A stretch of 64,000 nt of DNA from RBG-16-66-20 sp049651845 (GCA_049651845.1 JBASCW010000049.1:1-64000); one strand, 5' to 3'; numbered from the stretch's first letter, positions 7,959-16,471 are shown. The notes: generated by a model not told the origin, from the letters alone. Made by a program: numbers and translations.

Positions 7959-10496
7959 ATGCCGGATCCGATTCGGAAAATCGCCCTCTCGCGCTACGCC
8001 GGGGCGCGCCTCGCGGCGCGCCCGGAACTCGCGGTCGACGTGGATTTGGAACGCGCCGCGGGCCGAGCGTTCCACGTTGCAGCGCTGCGCGAGGCGCTGG
8101 CCGGCTGCGCCGGCGACGACGAGGCGGCGTTCAAGCGCAGGCTGCGCCGGCTGCGCGAGCGCGTGCTGCTGCGGACCATGGCTCGCGACCTGGAGGGCGC
8201 CGCCGACCTGGCGGAAGTCTGCACGACGATGAGCGATCTCGCCGACGCCTGCCTCGCGGCCGCGCTCGAGTGGCTCGGCGAGCGCGAGCTCATCGTGGTG
8301 GCGATGGGCAAGCTGGGCGGCGGCGAACTGAACGTTTCCTCCGACATCGACCTGGTGTTCGTGCATCCGGACGCCAAGGACAAGCCCCTCGACCCGGAGC
8401 GCCTGGAGCGCACCGGGCGGCGCCTGATCGCGCTGCTCGCCGAGATCACGGAGGACGGCTTCGCGTTCCGCGTCGACATGCGCCTGCGTCCCTACGGCGA
8501 CTCGGGCGCGCTGGTGAGCAGCTTCGAAGCGCTGGAGGCCTACTTCGTCGCGCAGGGCCGCGAATGGGAGCGTTATGCCTGGATCAAGGCACGCGCTGTT
8601 TCAGGTCTTGCTTCTGATCAAAAAATTCTTGAAACAATTGTGCGGCCCTTCGTCTACCGCAAGTACCTCGACTACGGCACGCTCGAGGCCATGCGCCGGC
8701 TGCACGCCGAAGTGCGCCGCGACGTCGCGCGGCGCGAGCTCGCCGACCACGTCAAGCTCGGGCCCGGCGGCATCCGCGAGATCGAGTTCATCGTGCAGGC
8801 GCTGCAGCTGGTGCGCGGCGGCCGCGACCCGGAGCTGACCGCGCGGCCGACGCTGCGGGTGCTGGAGCTGCTGCAGCAGAAGCGGCTGCTGCCGGACAAC
8901 GCGAAGGCGGAGCTGTCCGAGGCGTACGTCTTCCTGCGCAACGTCGAGCACCGCCTGCAGTACCTCGACGACGCGCAGACGCACGAGCTGCCGACCGATG
9001 CCGAGGATCGCGCGCGCCTCGCGCAGATGGCGGGCTTCGACGCATGGCAGGACTTCGCCGCCGCGCTGCACGCGCACCGCGCGGCGGTGACGCGCCACTT
9101 CCAGGCCGTGTTCGCGGAACCGGCGGACGAGGCCGAGGCGAAAGCCTGGCCGGCACATCCCAGGCTCGACGCGCTGCGCATGGGCCAGCGCTACGCGCAG
9201 CTGCCCGATGACTCGAGGCGCCGGCTCGATGCGCTGATTCCGGCGCTCGCGCAGGCCGCCTCGGCGACGCCGGACCCGGAGGCGACGCTCACGCGCGGCG
9301 TCGACCTGCTCGAGGCGGTGGCGCGGCGCGCCGCCTACCTCGCGCTGCTCGCCGAGCGTCCCGAGGCGCTCGAGCGCGTCGCGCGCATGATCGGCGCATC
9401 GAGCTGGGCCGCCGAGTACGTGACGCTGCACCCGCTGCTGCTCGACGAGTTGCTCGACGACCGGCTGCTCTACGCGGCGCCCGACTGGCGCGGCTTCGAA
9501 TCGGCATTGCGCGTGGCGCTCGCCGCCGCGGGCGGCGACGTCGAGCGGCAGATGAACGTGCTGCGCGAGCAGCATCAGGCGCAGCTGTTCCGGCTGCTCG
9601 CGCAGGACCTGGCTGGCCTGCTCACGGTCGAGACGCTCGCCGACCACCTGTCGCTGCTGGCCGACATCGTGCTGCAGGTGTCGCTCGAGGCCTGCTGGGC
9701 GCAGCTCGCCACGCGCCACCGCGAACGCCCGCGCTTTGCGGTCATCGGCTACGGCAAGCTCGGCGGCAAGGAGCTCGGCTATGCCTCGGACCTGGACGTC
9801 ATCTTCGTCTACGACGACCCCGACGAGCGCGCGCCCGAGAACTACGCGCGCCTGGCGCAGCGCTACAACAACTGGCTCACGCTGCGCACCTCGGCGGGCG
9901 CGCTGTTCGAGACCGATCTGCAGCTGCGGCCCTCGGGCTCGAGCGGGCTGCTGGTGTCGGCGCTGGCCGCGTTCGAGGAATACCAGGAGCGCGCCGCCTG
10001 GGCCTGGGAGCACCAGGCGCTCACGCGCGCGCGCTTCTGCGCGGGCGACAGAGACGTGGGCGATTCCTTTGAAAGAATAAGAAAGAGGATTCTGGAGCGG
10101 GAAAGAAACCCTGCGGCTCTCGCAAGCGAGGTGCTCGGCATGCGCGAGCGGCTGCACAAGGCGCACCCGAACCGCTCGGGCCTGTTCGACCTGAAGCACG
10201 ACCGCGGCGGCATGATCGACATCGAGTTCACGGTGCAGTACCTGGTGCTCGCGCACGCGCACCGCCACGCCGAGCTCACCGGCAATCTCGGCAACATCGC
10301 GCTGCTCGGGATCGCCGCCGGTCTGGGGCTGATTCCGGCCGGACTCGCGCAGGACTGCCGCGAAGCCTACCGCGCCTTCAGGCGCCTGCAGCACCGCTTG
10401 CGCCTGAATGGCGCGCGCTACGCGCGCGTGCCGCCCGGGGAGGTCGCGGCCCAGGCCGAGGCGGTGCGTGCTCTCTGGAAGGCGGTGTTCGGCTAG
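7959..10496 (+). CDS. glnE: Bifunctional glutamine synthetase adenylyltransferase/deadenylase GlnE
   Basis: GlnE adds and removes AMP on glutamine synthetase in response to PII. The duplicated nucleotidyltransferase domains are plain: GKLGGGELN...SDIDLVF near residues 117-133 and GKLGGKELGY...SDLDVIF near residue 600. At 845 residues it is about 100 shorter than E. coli GlnE, mainly at the N-terminus, which is common in betaproteobacteria. The ATG at 7959 has no Shine-Dalgarno sequence. Two internal stretches (8598-8642 and about 10062-10121) switch abruptly to A/T-ending codons, AGA and ATA, unlike the rest of the gene. It is divergent from yhdP. Confidence 0.97.
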   Translation: MPDPIRKIALSRYAGARLAARPELAVDVDLERAAGRAFHVAALREALAGCAGDDEAAFKRRLRRLRERVLLRTMARDLEGAADLAEVCTTMSDLADACLAAALEWLGERELIVVAMGKLGGGELNVSSDIDLVFVHPDAKDKPLDPERLERTGRRLIALLAEITEDGFAFRVDMRLRPYGDSGALVSSFEALEAYFVAQGREWERYAWIKARAVSGLASDQKILETIVRPFVYRKYLDYGTLEAMRRLHAEVRRDVARRELADHVKLGPGGIREIEFIVQALQLVRGGRDPELTARPTLRVLELLQQKRLLPDNAKAELSEAYVFLRNVEHRLQYLDDAQTHELPTDAEDRARLAQMAGFDAWQDFAAALHAHRAAVTRHFQAVFAEPADEAEAKAWPAHPRLDALRMGQRYAQLPDDSRRRLDALIPALAQAASATPDPEATLTRGVDLLEAVARRAAYLALLAERPEALERVARMIGASSWAAEYVTLHPLLLDELLDDRLLYAAPDWRGFESALRVALAAAGGDVERQMNVLREQHQAQLFRLLAQDLAGLLTVETLADHLSLLADIVLQVSLEACWAQLATRHRERPRFAVIGYGKLGGKELGYASDLDVIFVYDDPDERAPENYARLAQRYNNWLTLRTSAGALFETDLQLRPSGSSGLLVSALAAFEEYQERAAWAWEHQALTRARFCAGDRDVGDSFERIRKRILERERNPAALASEVLGMRERLHKAHPNRSGLFDLKHDRGGMIDIEFTVQYLVLAHAHRHAELTGNLGNIALLGIAAGLGLIPAGLAQDCREAYRAFRRLQHRLRLNGARYARVPPGEVAAQAEAVRALWKAVFG

Positions 10497-10500
10497 TTTC

Positions 10501-10767
10501 TCAGCGCGCGCGCGGCTTGCGCAGGTTCGGGTTGGCCAGGTCGATGTCGGCCTTGACCTTGTCGCGGCTGCGCTCGTAGACGATCTCGCGCCCCATGATC
10601 GAGCCTGCGTAGGCCATGCCGTTGCGCGTCGGCGTGAGCACGCATTTCATGTTGTGCATGCCCTCGCCGATCACCACCTCGATCGCCTCGGCGCGCTTGC
10701 TGAACACGACCACTTCCATGGTTTTGCCGGTGTCGGTGTGGCGCACCGTGATTTTCTCGTTGTTCAT
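10501..10767 (-). CDS. Small conserved hypothetical protein
   Basis: An 88-residue basic, soluble protein that I do not recognise as a named family. It is rich in Val, Arg and Lys and reads like a compact beta-barrel fold with a disordered basic tail (ends KPRAR). It has no signal peptide, cysteine cluster or helix-turn-helix. Its ATG overlaps the stop of the upstream glycosylase gene (ATGA at 10764-10767), so the two are translationally coupled. It is convergent with glnE, 4 bases away. A nucleic-acid-associated role would fit the charge and partner but is speculation. Confidence 0.65.
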   Translation of the reverse strand: MNNEKITVRHTDTGKTMEVVVFSKRAEAIEVVIGEGMHNMKCVLTPTRNGMAYAGSIMGREIVYERSRDKVKADIDLANPNLRKPRAR

Positions 10768-11198
10768 CGCTTGACGACCTCCCAGTTGGCGATGCCGCCG
10801 GCCACCACCCGGAAGATCGGATGCGGCCGCGGCTTCGCGACGCGCCCTAGCCGGGCCAGCCATGCAGGCGCGCGCACCTCGAGCTTGCGCCGCAGGTGCA
10901 TCCATTCGTAGTCGAGCTGCCCGCGCGTCACCGCGAGCGGCTCGAGCGGCCCGTTGCGGCCGATCTTCGAGGCGTCGAAGCGGTAGTCGCGGCTGGCAGC
11001 GGCCTGCGCGACAGCGCGCAGGTAGGCGGCGATGCGCCGGCGCGGCGCGGGCGCCTCGAGGAAGCGCGCGAGCTGCGGATGGTGCCGGTAGCCGCGCGTC
11101 TTGCCGGCGATCACCGCCTGCGCCAGCAGGCCTTCGCGCCACAGCGCGACCAGCCCCCTGGCGTCCAGGTACATCGGGTGCAGCGACCAGAGGCGCAT
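10764..11198 (-). CDS. Pyrimidine dimer DNA glycosylase family protein
   Basis: This 144-residue protein opens with MRLWSLHP-YLDA-GLVALWREGLLAQAV and continues with GKTRGYRHHPQL. Both are characteristic of the pyrimidine dimer DNA glycosylase / endonuclease V-like family (PF03013 type), proteins implicated in repair of UV-induced dimers. Length is typical of the bacterial family. ATG at 11198 lacks a Shine-Dalgarno sequence. A TACGGT hexamer ends five bases before it, so the mRNA may be leaderless or nearly so. The gene is coupled to the small gene at 10501 by a 4-base overlap. Confidence 0.8.
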   Translation of the reverse strand: MRLWSLHPMYLDARGLVALWREGLLAQAVIAGKTRGYRHHPQLARFLEAPAPRRRIAAYLRAVAQAAASRDYRFDASKIGRNGPLEPLAVTRGQLDYEWMHLRRKLEVRAPAWLARLGRVAKPRPHPIFRVVAGGIANWEVVKR

Positions 11199-11212
11199 GC
11201 GCTACCGTAGCA

Positions 11213-11515
11213 TCAGATCGCCTCGCGCGGCGCGCGGCGCAGAGGCGCGTCCATCTCGGAGGCGAAGCGCGCCAGCGCCCCGAGCAGCGGGTCGCGATTC
11301 AGCCGGTACAGTACGCGCTGGCCCTGGCGCTCCGACGCGACCAGTCCGGCGTTGAGCAGTACCGACAGGTGCCGCGACACCGCTGGCGCGCTGACGCCGA
11401 AGCGCAGCGCGAGTTCCGCGGTCGACAGCGCCGTCTGCGACAGGAAGGCGATGATCTGGCGCCGCGGCAGGGAGGCCAGTGCGCCGAACACGCGGCCGTC
11501 ATTATTAACATTCAT
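11213..11515 (-). CDS. ArsR-family winged-helix transcriptional regulator
   Basis: A 100-residue repressor-type protein. The helix-turn-helix lies at about residues 30-52 (STAELALRFGVSAPAVSRHLSVL), followed by the wing GLVASERQGQRVLYRLN. I see no ArsR-type CxC metal site, so metal sensing is not supported; the inducer is unknown. A perfect 20-base palindrome covers its start codon and -10 box, which suggests autoregulation. The same site lies in the -35 region of the divergent ilvE promoter, so ilvE may also be controlled (inference). The start has no ribosome-binding site and appears leaderless. Confidence 0.88.
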   Translation of the reverse strand: MNVNNDGRVFGALASLPRRQIIAFLSQTALSTAELALRFGVSAPAVSRHLSVLLNAGLVASERQGQRVLYRLNRDPLLGALARFASEMDAPLRRAPREAI

Positions 11516-11522
11516 GTTAATA
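11503..11522. promoter_or_regulatory. Perfect 20-base palindrome, likely operator of the ArsR-type regulator
   Basis: Arms TATTAACAT and ATGTTAATA flank a two-base centre (TC). The site covers the regulator's start codon (11513-11515) and touches its TAGACT -10 box. It also occupies the place expected for the ilvE -35 element, about 20 bases upstream of TAGAAT at 11543. It is strikingly A+T rich for this genome. Binding by the adjacent ArsR-type protein is inferred. Confidence 0.7.
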
Positions 11523-11527
11523 GTCTA
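11522..11527 (-). promoter_or_regulatory. -10 box (TAGACT) six bases before the ArsR-type start codon
   Basis: On the minus strand TAGACT is followed by exactly six bases and then the ATG at 11515. With a typical -10 to +1 distance, transcription would begin at the start codon, giving a leaderless mRNA. It overlaps the edge of the palindromic operator. Confidence 0.5.
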
Positions 11528-11542
11528 CCGCGATTTTTTGGT

Positions 11543-11548
11543 TAGAAT
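11543..11548 (+). promoter_or_regulatory. Predicted -10 box for ilvE
   Basis: TAGAAT lies 33 bases upstream of the ilvE ATG. A CAGGAGA ribosome-binding site lies between them (about 11565-11571). The -35 position falls on the palindrome at 11503-11522, and no recognisable TTGACA is present. Confidence 0.45.
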
Positions 11549-11581
11549 GGTTTTGACATCGTTCAGGAGACTCGATTCCCC

Positions 11582-12550
11582 ATGGCAAAGGCAAAGGCGG
11601 CCGCGCCGCTGTCGATGGCCGACCGCGACGGCTGGATCTGGCACGACGGCAGGCTCGTGCCCTGGCGCACGGCGACCACCCACGTGCTCACGCATTCACT
11701 GCACTACGGCCTGGCAGTATTCGAGGGCGTGCGCGCCTACAAGACCGTGAGCGGCACGCAGATCTACCGGCTGCGCGAGCACACGCAGCGCCTGGCCAAC
11801 TCGGCGCACATCTACCTGATGAAGATCCCCTACACGGTCGAGCGCCTGATGCAGGCGCAGATCGACGTGGTCGCCGCCAACGGCCACGAGGCCTGCTACA
11901 TCCGGCCGATCGCGTTCTACGGCTCGGAGAAGATGGGCGTCTCGCCAGTGGGCGCCAAGGTGCATGTGGCGATTGCCGCCTGGCCCTGGGGCGCCTACCT
12001 CGGCCCCGAGGCGCTCAACAAGGGCATCCGCGTGAAGACCGCCTCGGTGGCGCGCCACCACGTCAACGTGACGATGGCACGCGCGAAGATGTCCGGCACC
12101 TACCCGAACTCGGTGCTGGCGACGCTCGAGGCGACCCAGCACGGCTACGACGAAGGCCTGCTGCTGGACGTCGATGGCTTCGTCGCCGAGGGTGCCGGCG
12201 AGAACATCTTCATCGTCAAGGACGGACTGATCTGCGAGCCCGAGCTCACCTCGGCGCTCACCGGCATCACGCGCTCCTCGGTAATCGAGCTGGCCGAGGG
12301 CCTGGGCTACCAGGTCAAGGCCAAGCGCCTCACGCGCGACGACATCTACATCGCCGACGAGTGCTTCTTCACCGGCACCGCCGCCGAAGTGACGCCGATC
12401 CGCGAGCTCGACGGGCGCCAGATCGGCGCCGGCAAGGCCGGCCCGGTCACCAAGGCGCTGCAGAAGGCTTTCTTCGACGTCGTCACCGGCAAGGACCGCA
12501 AGCACCGGCACTGGCTGACGCCGGTACCCATGAAAAAGGGCAGGCGCTGA
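11582..12550 (+). CDS. ilvE: Branched-chain amino acid aminotransferase IlvE
   Basis: A 322-residue class IV PLP aminotransferase that converts branched-chain keto acids to Val, Leu and Ile (and the reverse) using glutamate. The PLP lysine is K169 in ARAKMSGTYPNSVLA, followed by the family signature EGLLLDVDGFVAEGAGENIFIV. The N-terminal HSLHYGLAVFEGVRAY is also typical. The ATG at 11582 has a CAGGAGA site upstream. The gene overlaps the following zinc-finger gene by one base (TGATG). This ilvE - CHCC zinc finger - waaF order is common in betaproteobacteria. Confidence 0.97.
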   Translation: MAKAKAAAPLSMADRDGWIWHDGRLVPWRTATTHVLTHSLHYGLAVFEGVRAYKTVSGTQIYRLREHTQRLANSAHIYLMKIPYTVERLMQAQIDVVAANGHEACYIRPIAFYGSEKMGVSPVGAKVHVAIAAWPWGAYLGPEALNKGIRVKTASVARHHVNVTMARAKMSGTYPNSVLATLEATQHGYDEGLLLDVDGFVAEGAGENIFIVKDGLICEPELTSALTGITRSSVIELAEGLGYQVKAKRLTRDDIYIADECFFTGTAAEVTPIRELDGRQIGAGKAGPVTKALQKAFFDVVTGKDRKHRHWLTPVPMKKGRR

Positions 12551-12744
12551 TGACCACCCATCCCGATACCGCGCGCCAGGTCGAGCTCGGCGACAAGGAT
12601 CTGCCGCTGCATTGCCCGATGCCGGGCGCGCCGCTGTGGGCGCGTCATCCGCGCGTGTTTCTCGACGTGGTCAAGCAAGGCGAGGCGCTGTGCCCGTACT
12701 GCGGCACGAAATACACCTACAAGGGCAGTAAAAAGGGTCATTGA
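12550..12744 (+). CDS. CHCC-type zinc-finger domain protein
   Basis: A 64-residue protein ending in the zf-CHCC pattern: C22 in LHCPMPG, H33 in ARHPRVFL, then CPYC at about 48-51, the same fold as the zinc-binding NDUFS6-like domain. The start ATG overlaps the ilvE stop by one base. It is the usual partner between ilvE and waaF in betaproteobacteria. Its molecular role is not established; zinc binding is inferred from the ligands. Confidence 0.88.
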   Translation: MTTHPDTARQVELGDKDLPLHCPMPGAPLWARHPRVFLDVVKQGEALCPYCGTKYTYKGSKKGH

Positions 12745-12754
12745 CGCTGCGGGC

Positions 12755-13729
12755 GTGACTCCCGGCGCTGCGCGCATTCTCGTGGTCGCGCCGAACTGGA
12801 TCGGCGATGCGCTGATGGCGCAGCCGTTGCTCGCAAGCCTGCGTGTCCGGCTGCGCGATCAGGCCCCCGGCTCGCGCATCGAGGTGCTCGCGCCGCCGTG
12901 GGTCGCGCCGGTGCTGCGGCGCATGGCGGAAGTGGACGAGGTGATCGAGGCCGTCCTGCGCCACGGCGAGCTGCAGCTGGGCGAGCGCTGGAGCCTCGGC
13001 CGCGCGCTCAAGGCGCGCGGCTACGCGGAGGCAATCGTGCTGCCGAATACCGTGAAGTCCGTCCTGGTGCCGTTTTTCGCCGGTGTGCCGGTGCGCACGG
13101 GATACGGGCGCAGCCTGCTGCTCAACTGCGCGCATCGCGTGCGCGAGGAAGCGACGAGCCTCCAATACGCGCGCCTCGCGCAGGCACCGGGCACCGAGCC
13201 GGCGCTTCCCTTGCCTTTTCCGTCATTGCTTTCCTCGAACGAAAAGATAGCGGCAACGACCGCAAGGTTCGGCATCCATGGCCGCTACATCGCGCTCTGC
13301 CCGGGTGCAGAATACGGCCCTGCGAAGCGCTGGCCGTATTTCCGCGAGCTCGCCTCGGCGTTGAATTCGCCGGTCGTGCTGCTGGGCGGCCCGGGCGACC
13401 TGGAGGGCAATCGCGGCCTGCCGGGGACCAATCTGATCGGCAAGACCACGCTGGACGAGGCGATCGACCTGATCGCGGGCGCGCAGGCGGTCGTCAGCAA
13501 CGATTCGGGCCTGATGCACGTGGCCGCCGCGACCGGCAGGCCGCTGGTGGCGCTGTTCGGATCGTCCAGCCCGGAGCGTACGCCGCCGCTGTCGGCGCAC
13601 GCGCGCGTCGTATGGCTCAAGCCCGAGTGCAGCCCGTGCTTTGCGCGCATCTGTCCGCTCGGACATTTCAAATGCATGCGGGAGCTCCCTGCCGAGCGCG
13701 TGCTCCATGAGCTGCAGGCGCTCGCATGA
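12755..13729 (+). CDS. waaF: ADP-heptose:LPS heptosyltransferase II
   Basis: A 324-residue GT-B glycosyltransferase of family 9 that adds the second heptose to the LPS inner core at the cytoplasmic face. Recognisable are the N-terminal VVAPNWIGDALMAQPLL, the nucleotide-sugar site LCPGAEYGPAKRWP and the C-terminal VSNDSGLMHVAAA-RPLVALFGSSSPERTPPL. The start is GTG at 12755, 10 bases after the zinc-finger gene. It overlaps the next gene by 4 bases. GmhA and RfaE2 of the same pathway are encoded at 21 and 20 kb. Codons at about 13198-13271 are unusually A+T rich (CTT, TTG, TTT, ATA, AGG). Confidence 0.95.
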   Translation: MTPGAARILVVAPNWIGDALMAQPLLASLRVRLRDQAPGSRIEVLAPPWVAPVLRRMAEVDEVIEAVLRHGELQLGERWSLGRALKARGYAEAIVLPNTVKSVLVPFFAGVPVRTGYGRSLLLNCAHRVREEATSLQYARLAQAPGTEPALPLPFPSLLSSNEKIAATTARFGIHGRYIALCPGAEYGPAKRWPYFRELASALNSPVVLLGGPGDLEGNRGLPGTNLIGKTTLDEAIDLIAGAQAVVSNDSGLMHVAAATGRPLVALFGSSSPERTPPLSAHARVVWLKPECSPCFARICPLGHFKCMRELPAERVLHELQALA

Positions 13730-14169
13730 GCACGAGGATCTTTCCGACCGCCCAGGACGCCGAGAACGCCTTCTACGAGGCGCTCGAGCGCGCCGACCTC
13801 GAGGGCATGATGGCGGTCTGGTCCGAGGACGAGGAGATCGTCTGCATCCACCCGGCGGGGCAGCGCCTCGCCGGCCAGGCCCAGGTACGCGAAGCCTGGC
13901 GGCAGATGTTCGCGGGCGGCCCGGGCATGCGCGTGCAGGTCGCGCAGCACGTGGCGGTCACCGGCATGATGGTCGCGGTGCACAGCGTGCACGAGAGCAT
14001 CACCGTCGCGGGCGAGCCGCGCCCGCGGCCGCCAATGATCGCGACCAACGTCTACCTGCGCACGCCCGCCGGATGGCGCATGATCGTGCACCACGCCTCG
14101 CCCGCACCGGGCGATCCGGCCACGGCGCCGCCGCCCGCGGGTCCGCCCGCGCCCAAGACGCTGCATTGA
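13726..14169 (+). CDS. SnoaL/NTF2-like fold protein
   Basis: A 147-residue protein with the alpha+beta cone pattern of SnoaL-like/DUF4440 proteins: an N-terminal helix FYEALERADLEGMMAVWSEDEEIVCIHPAG, a central beta sheet, and GWRMIVHHASP near the C-terminus. The last 20 residues are Pro/Ala-rich and probably disordered. Family members range from enzymes to ligand-binding proteins, so no substrate is assigned. Its ATG overlaps the waaF stop (ATGA) and its stop overlaps the TTG start of the hydrolase gene, which indicates tight translational coupling. Confidence 0.78.
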   Translation: MSTRIFPTAQDAENAFYEALERADLEGMMAVWSEDEEIVCIHPAGQRLAGQAQVREAWRQMFAGGPGMRVQVAQHVAVTGMMVAVHSVHESITVAGEPRPRPPMIATNVYLRTPAGWRMIVHHASPAPGDPATAPPPAGPPAPKTLH

Positions 14170-15101
14170 ACTCCGGGGCAGGCTCCTACACGGCGCCTTG
14201 GTGGCTGCCCGGCGGCCACCTGCAGACGATCGCCGCCGCGCTCGCGCCCGTGCCGCGAGTCGCCTTCCGGCGCGAGCGCTGGGACACGCCCGACGGCGAC
14301 TTCATCGATCTCGATTGGGCCGGGCCGGCCGCGGGTGCGCGCGACGCGCCGCTGCTTGCGCTGTTCCACGGCCTGGAGGGCAGCTCGGCGAGCCCCTATG
14401 CGCGCGCGATCGCCGCGCAGGCGCTCGCAGCCGGCTGGCGCTGCGTGGTGCCGCACTTCCGCGGCTGCTCGGGCGAGCTCAACCGCCTGCCGCGCGCCTA
14501 CCATTCCGGCGACAGCGCGGAGATTGGCTGGATCCTCGAGCGGCTCGGGGCCCATCATGCCGTCGGCATTTCCCTCGGCGGCAATGCGCTCCTGAAATAC
14601 CTGGGCGAACAGGGCGTGAATGCCTCGATCCGCAAAGCGATCGCGGTCTCCGCGCCGCTCGACCTCGCCGCCGCCGGCCGCGCGCTGGATCGCGGCCTGA
14701 GCCGGGAGATCTACACGCGCATGTTTCTCAGGACGCTCAAGAGAAAGACTTTCGAAAAGATGCGCCAGCAACGGATTGCCGTGGATCTGCTGCGCGTACA
14801 GCGCGCGCGCACCTTCTGGGAGTTCGACGACGCCGTGACCGCGCCGCTGCACGGATTCCTCGGCGCCGACGACTACTGGCGGCGCTCCTCGAGCGCGCCC
14901 TGGCTCGCGCGCATCCGCATCCCGACGCTCGTCGTCAATGCGCGCAACGATCCGTTCCTGCCCGGTGCCGTGCTCGACGCGCTCGGCGAGACGCCGCCGA
15001 ACGTGGTGCTAGAATTTCCCACGAGCGGCGGTCACGCCGGATTTCCGGGCCGCGGCCGCTGGCTCGCCCGGCGCGTCCTCGAATTCCTCTCCTCGCCATG
15101 A
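14166..15101 (+). CDS. YheT-family alpha/beta hydrolase
   Basis: A hydrolase of about 311 residues in the YheT/AB-hydrolase family. It begins with the typical PWWLPGGHLQTI, followed by the oxyanion-side FHGLEGSSASPYA, the nucleophile elbow GISLGGNAL (Ser) and the late motif NARNDPF and SGGHAGFPG (His). The only start giving the family N-terminus is TTG at 14166, overlapping the previous stop as TTGA. No strong Shine-Dalgarno sequence is present, so reinitiation is likely. It overlaps the next gene as ATGA. Natural substrate is unknown; esterase-like activity is known for relatives. A low-GC codon patch lies near 14727-14780. Confidence 0.88.
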   Translation: MNSGAGSYTAPWWLPGGHLQTIAAALAPVPRVAFRRERWDTPDGDFIDLDWAGPAAGARDAPLLALFHGLEGSSASPYARAIAAQALAAGWRCVVPHFRGCSGELNRLPRAYHSGDSAEIGWILERLGAHHAVGISLGGNALLKYLGEQGVNASIRKAIAVSAPLDLAAAGRALDRGLSREIYTRMFLRTLKRKTFEKMRQQRIAVDLLRVQRARTFWEFDDAVTAPLHGFLGADDYWRRSSSAPWLARIRIPTLVVNARNDPFLPGAVLDALGETPPNVVLEFPTSGGHAGFPGRGRWLARRVLEFLSSP

Positions 15102-16471
15102 AGCTGCCTGCAGAAATCTTCCGCGCCTACGACATCCGCGGTATCGCCGGGTCGGTGCTCTCGGCGGCCGTGGTGCGCGAGATCGGGCGCGCACTGGGCA
15201 CGCTCGCGCGCGCGCGCGGCGCGCCCGAGTTCGCCGTCGGCCGCGACGGCCGGCTGTCGAGCCCCGCGCTCGCCGGCGCGCTGATGGACGGCCTCAACGC
15301 GGCGGGCGCCGACGTGATCGAGCTCGGCGTGGTGCCGACGCCGGTCACCTACTTCGCCGCGCACCACTTCGGCTGCGCAAGCGCGGTGATGGTCACGGGC
15401 AGCCACAACCCGGGCGACTACAACGGCCTGAAAATGGTGGTGGCGGGCGCGACGCTGACGGGCGCGGAGATCCAGGGGCTGCGCAGCAGCGTGGAAAGCG
15501 GGCGCTGCGAATCCGGCGCCGGCCGGCGCAGGCGCGAGGACGTGCTCGACGCCTACGTCGCGCGCATCGCGGGCGACGTCAAGCTCGCCCGGCCCATGCG
15601 CGTGGCGATGGATTGCGGCAACGGCGTCGCCGGCGTGGTCGCGCCGCGCCTGTTCCGCCTGCTGGGCTGCGAAGTGCTCGAGCTGTTCTCGGAGGTGGAC
15701 GGAACTTTCCCGAACCATCACCCGGATCCATCACGACCCGAAAATCTGCGCGATCTTGTTGCCGTTCTCAAGAAAGGCGATTCGGAGATCGGCCTGGCAT
15801 TCGATGGCGATGGCGATCGCCTGGGCGTCGTGACCAGGAGCGGCAAGCTCATTTTCCCCGACCGCCAGCTGATGCTCTACGCGAAGGACGTGCTGGCGCG
15901 CAACGCCGGCGCCGAGATCATCTACGACGTGAAGTGCACGCGCCTGCTCGCGCCCTGGATCGAGCGCCACGGCGGCCGGCCGGTGATCTGGAAGACCGGC
16001 CACTCGCTGATCAAGGCCAAGCTCAAGGAATCGGGTGCGCCGCTCGCCGGCGAGATGTCCGGCCACATCTTCTTCAAGGAGCGCTGGTACGGCTTCGACG
16101 ACGCGCTCTACTGCGGCGCGCGGCTCCTCGAAATTCTTTCCAGAGAGGCGAATCCAGATGAAAGCCTCGAAGGCCTTCCGGACGCCCCCAGCACGCCGGA
16201 GCTGAACTGGCAGCTCGCCGAGGGCGAGCCGCACGCGATTGTCGACCGGCTGCAGAAGTCGTCGCCCTTTCCAGGCGCGCTCAGCGTGCTGACGATCGAC
16301 GGCGTGCGCGCCGAATTCGCCGACGGTTTCGGCCTGGCGCGCGCCTCGAACACCACGCCGGTGATCGTGCTGCGCTTCGAGGGCGACACGCCGCAGGCCC
16401 TGGCGCGCATCCAGGAGGAGTTCAGGAAGGCGCTTCAGCCGCTCAAGCCGCGCTCACCGTTGCCCTTCTAG
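15098..16471 (+). CDS. Phosphomannomutase/phosphoglucomutase
   Basis: A 457-residue alpha-D-phosphohexomutase of the AlgC/ManB type, which interconverts 1- and 6-phosphates of mannose or glucose for LPS and exopolysaccharide precursors. All four domain signatures are present: start EIFRAYDIRG, the phosphoserine loop TGSHNPGDYNG, the metal loop DGDGDRLG and the sugar-binding GEMSGHIFF. It overlaps the hydrolase gene by 4 bases. It could be named algC or manB, but substrate preference cannot be read. Two short A+T-rich codon patches occur (about 15735-15800 and 16122-16180). Confidence 0.93.
   Translation: MKLPAEIFRAYDIRGIAGSVLSAAVVREIGRALGTLARARGAPEFAVGRDGRLSSPALAGALMDGLNAAGADVIELGVVPTPVTYFAAHHFGCASAVMVTGSHNPGDYNGLKMVVAGATLTGAEIQGLRSSVESGRCESGAGRRRREDVLDAYVARIAGDVKLARPMRVAMDCGNGVAGVVAPRLFRLLGCEVLELFSEVDGTFPNHHPDPSRPENLRDLVAVLKKGDSEIGLAFDGDGDRLGVVTRSGKLIFPDRQLMLYAKDVLARNAGAEIIYDVKCTRLLAPWIERHGGRPVIWKTGHSLIKAKLKESGAPLAGEMSGHIFFKERWYGFDDALYCGARLLEILSREANPDESLEGLPDAPSTPELNWQLAEGEPHAIVDRLQKSSPFPGALSVLTIDGVRAEFADGFGLARASNTTPVIVLRFEGDTPQALARIQEEFRKALQPLKPRSPLPF

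Noticed and set aside
10071..10085. The shared 15-mer as a mobile or uptake sequence
   Set aside because: Only two exact copies in the window, both inside codons; no flanking repeats. Kept only as a codon-patch observation.
15010..15020. TAGAAT inside the YheT hydrolase gene as a promoter for the phosphomannomutase
   Set aside because: It is about 85 bases upstream and the genes overlap by 4 bases; a promoter is not needed and the -35 region is unconvincing.
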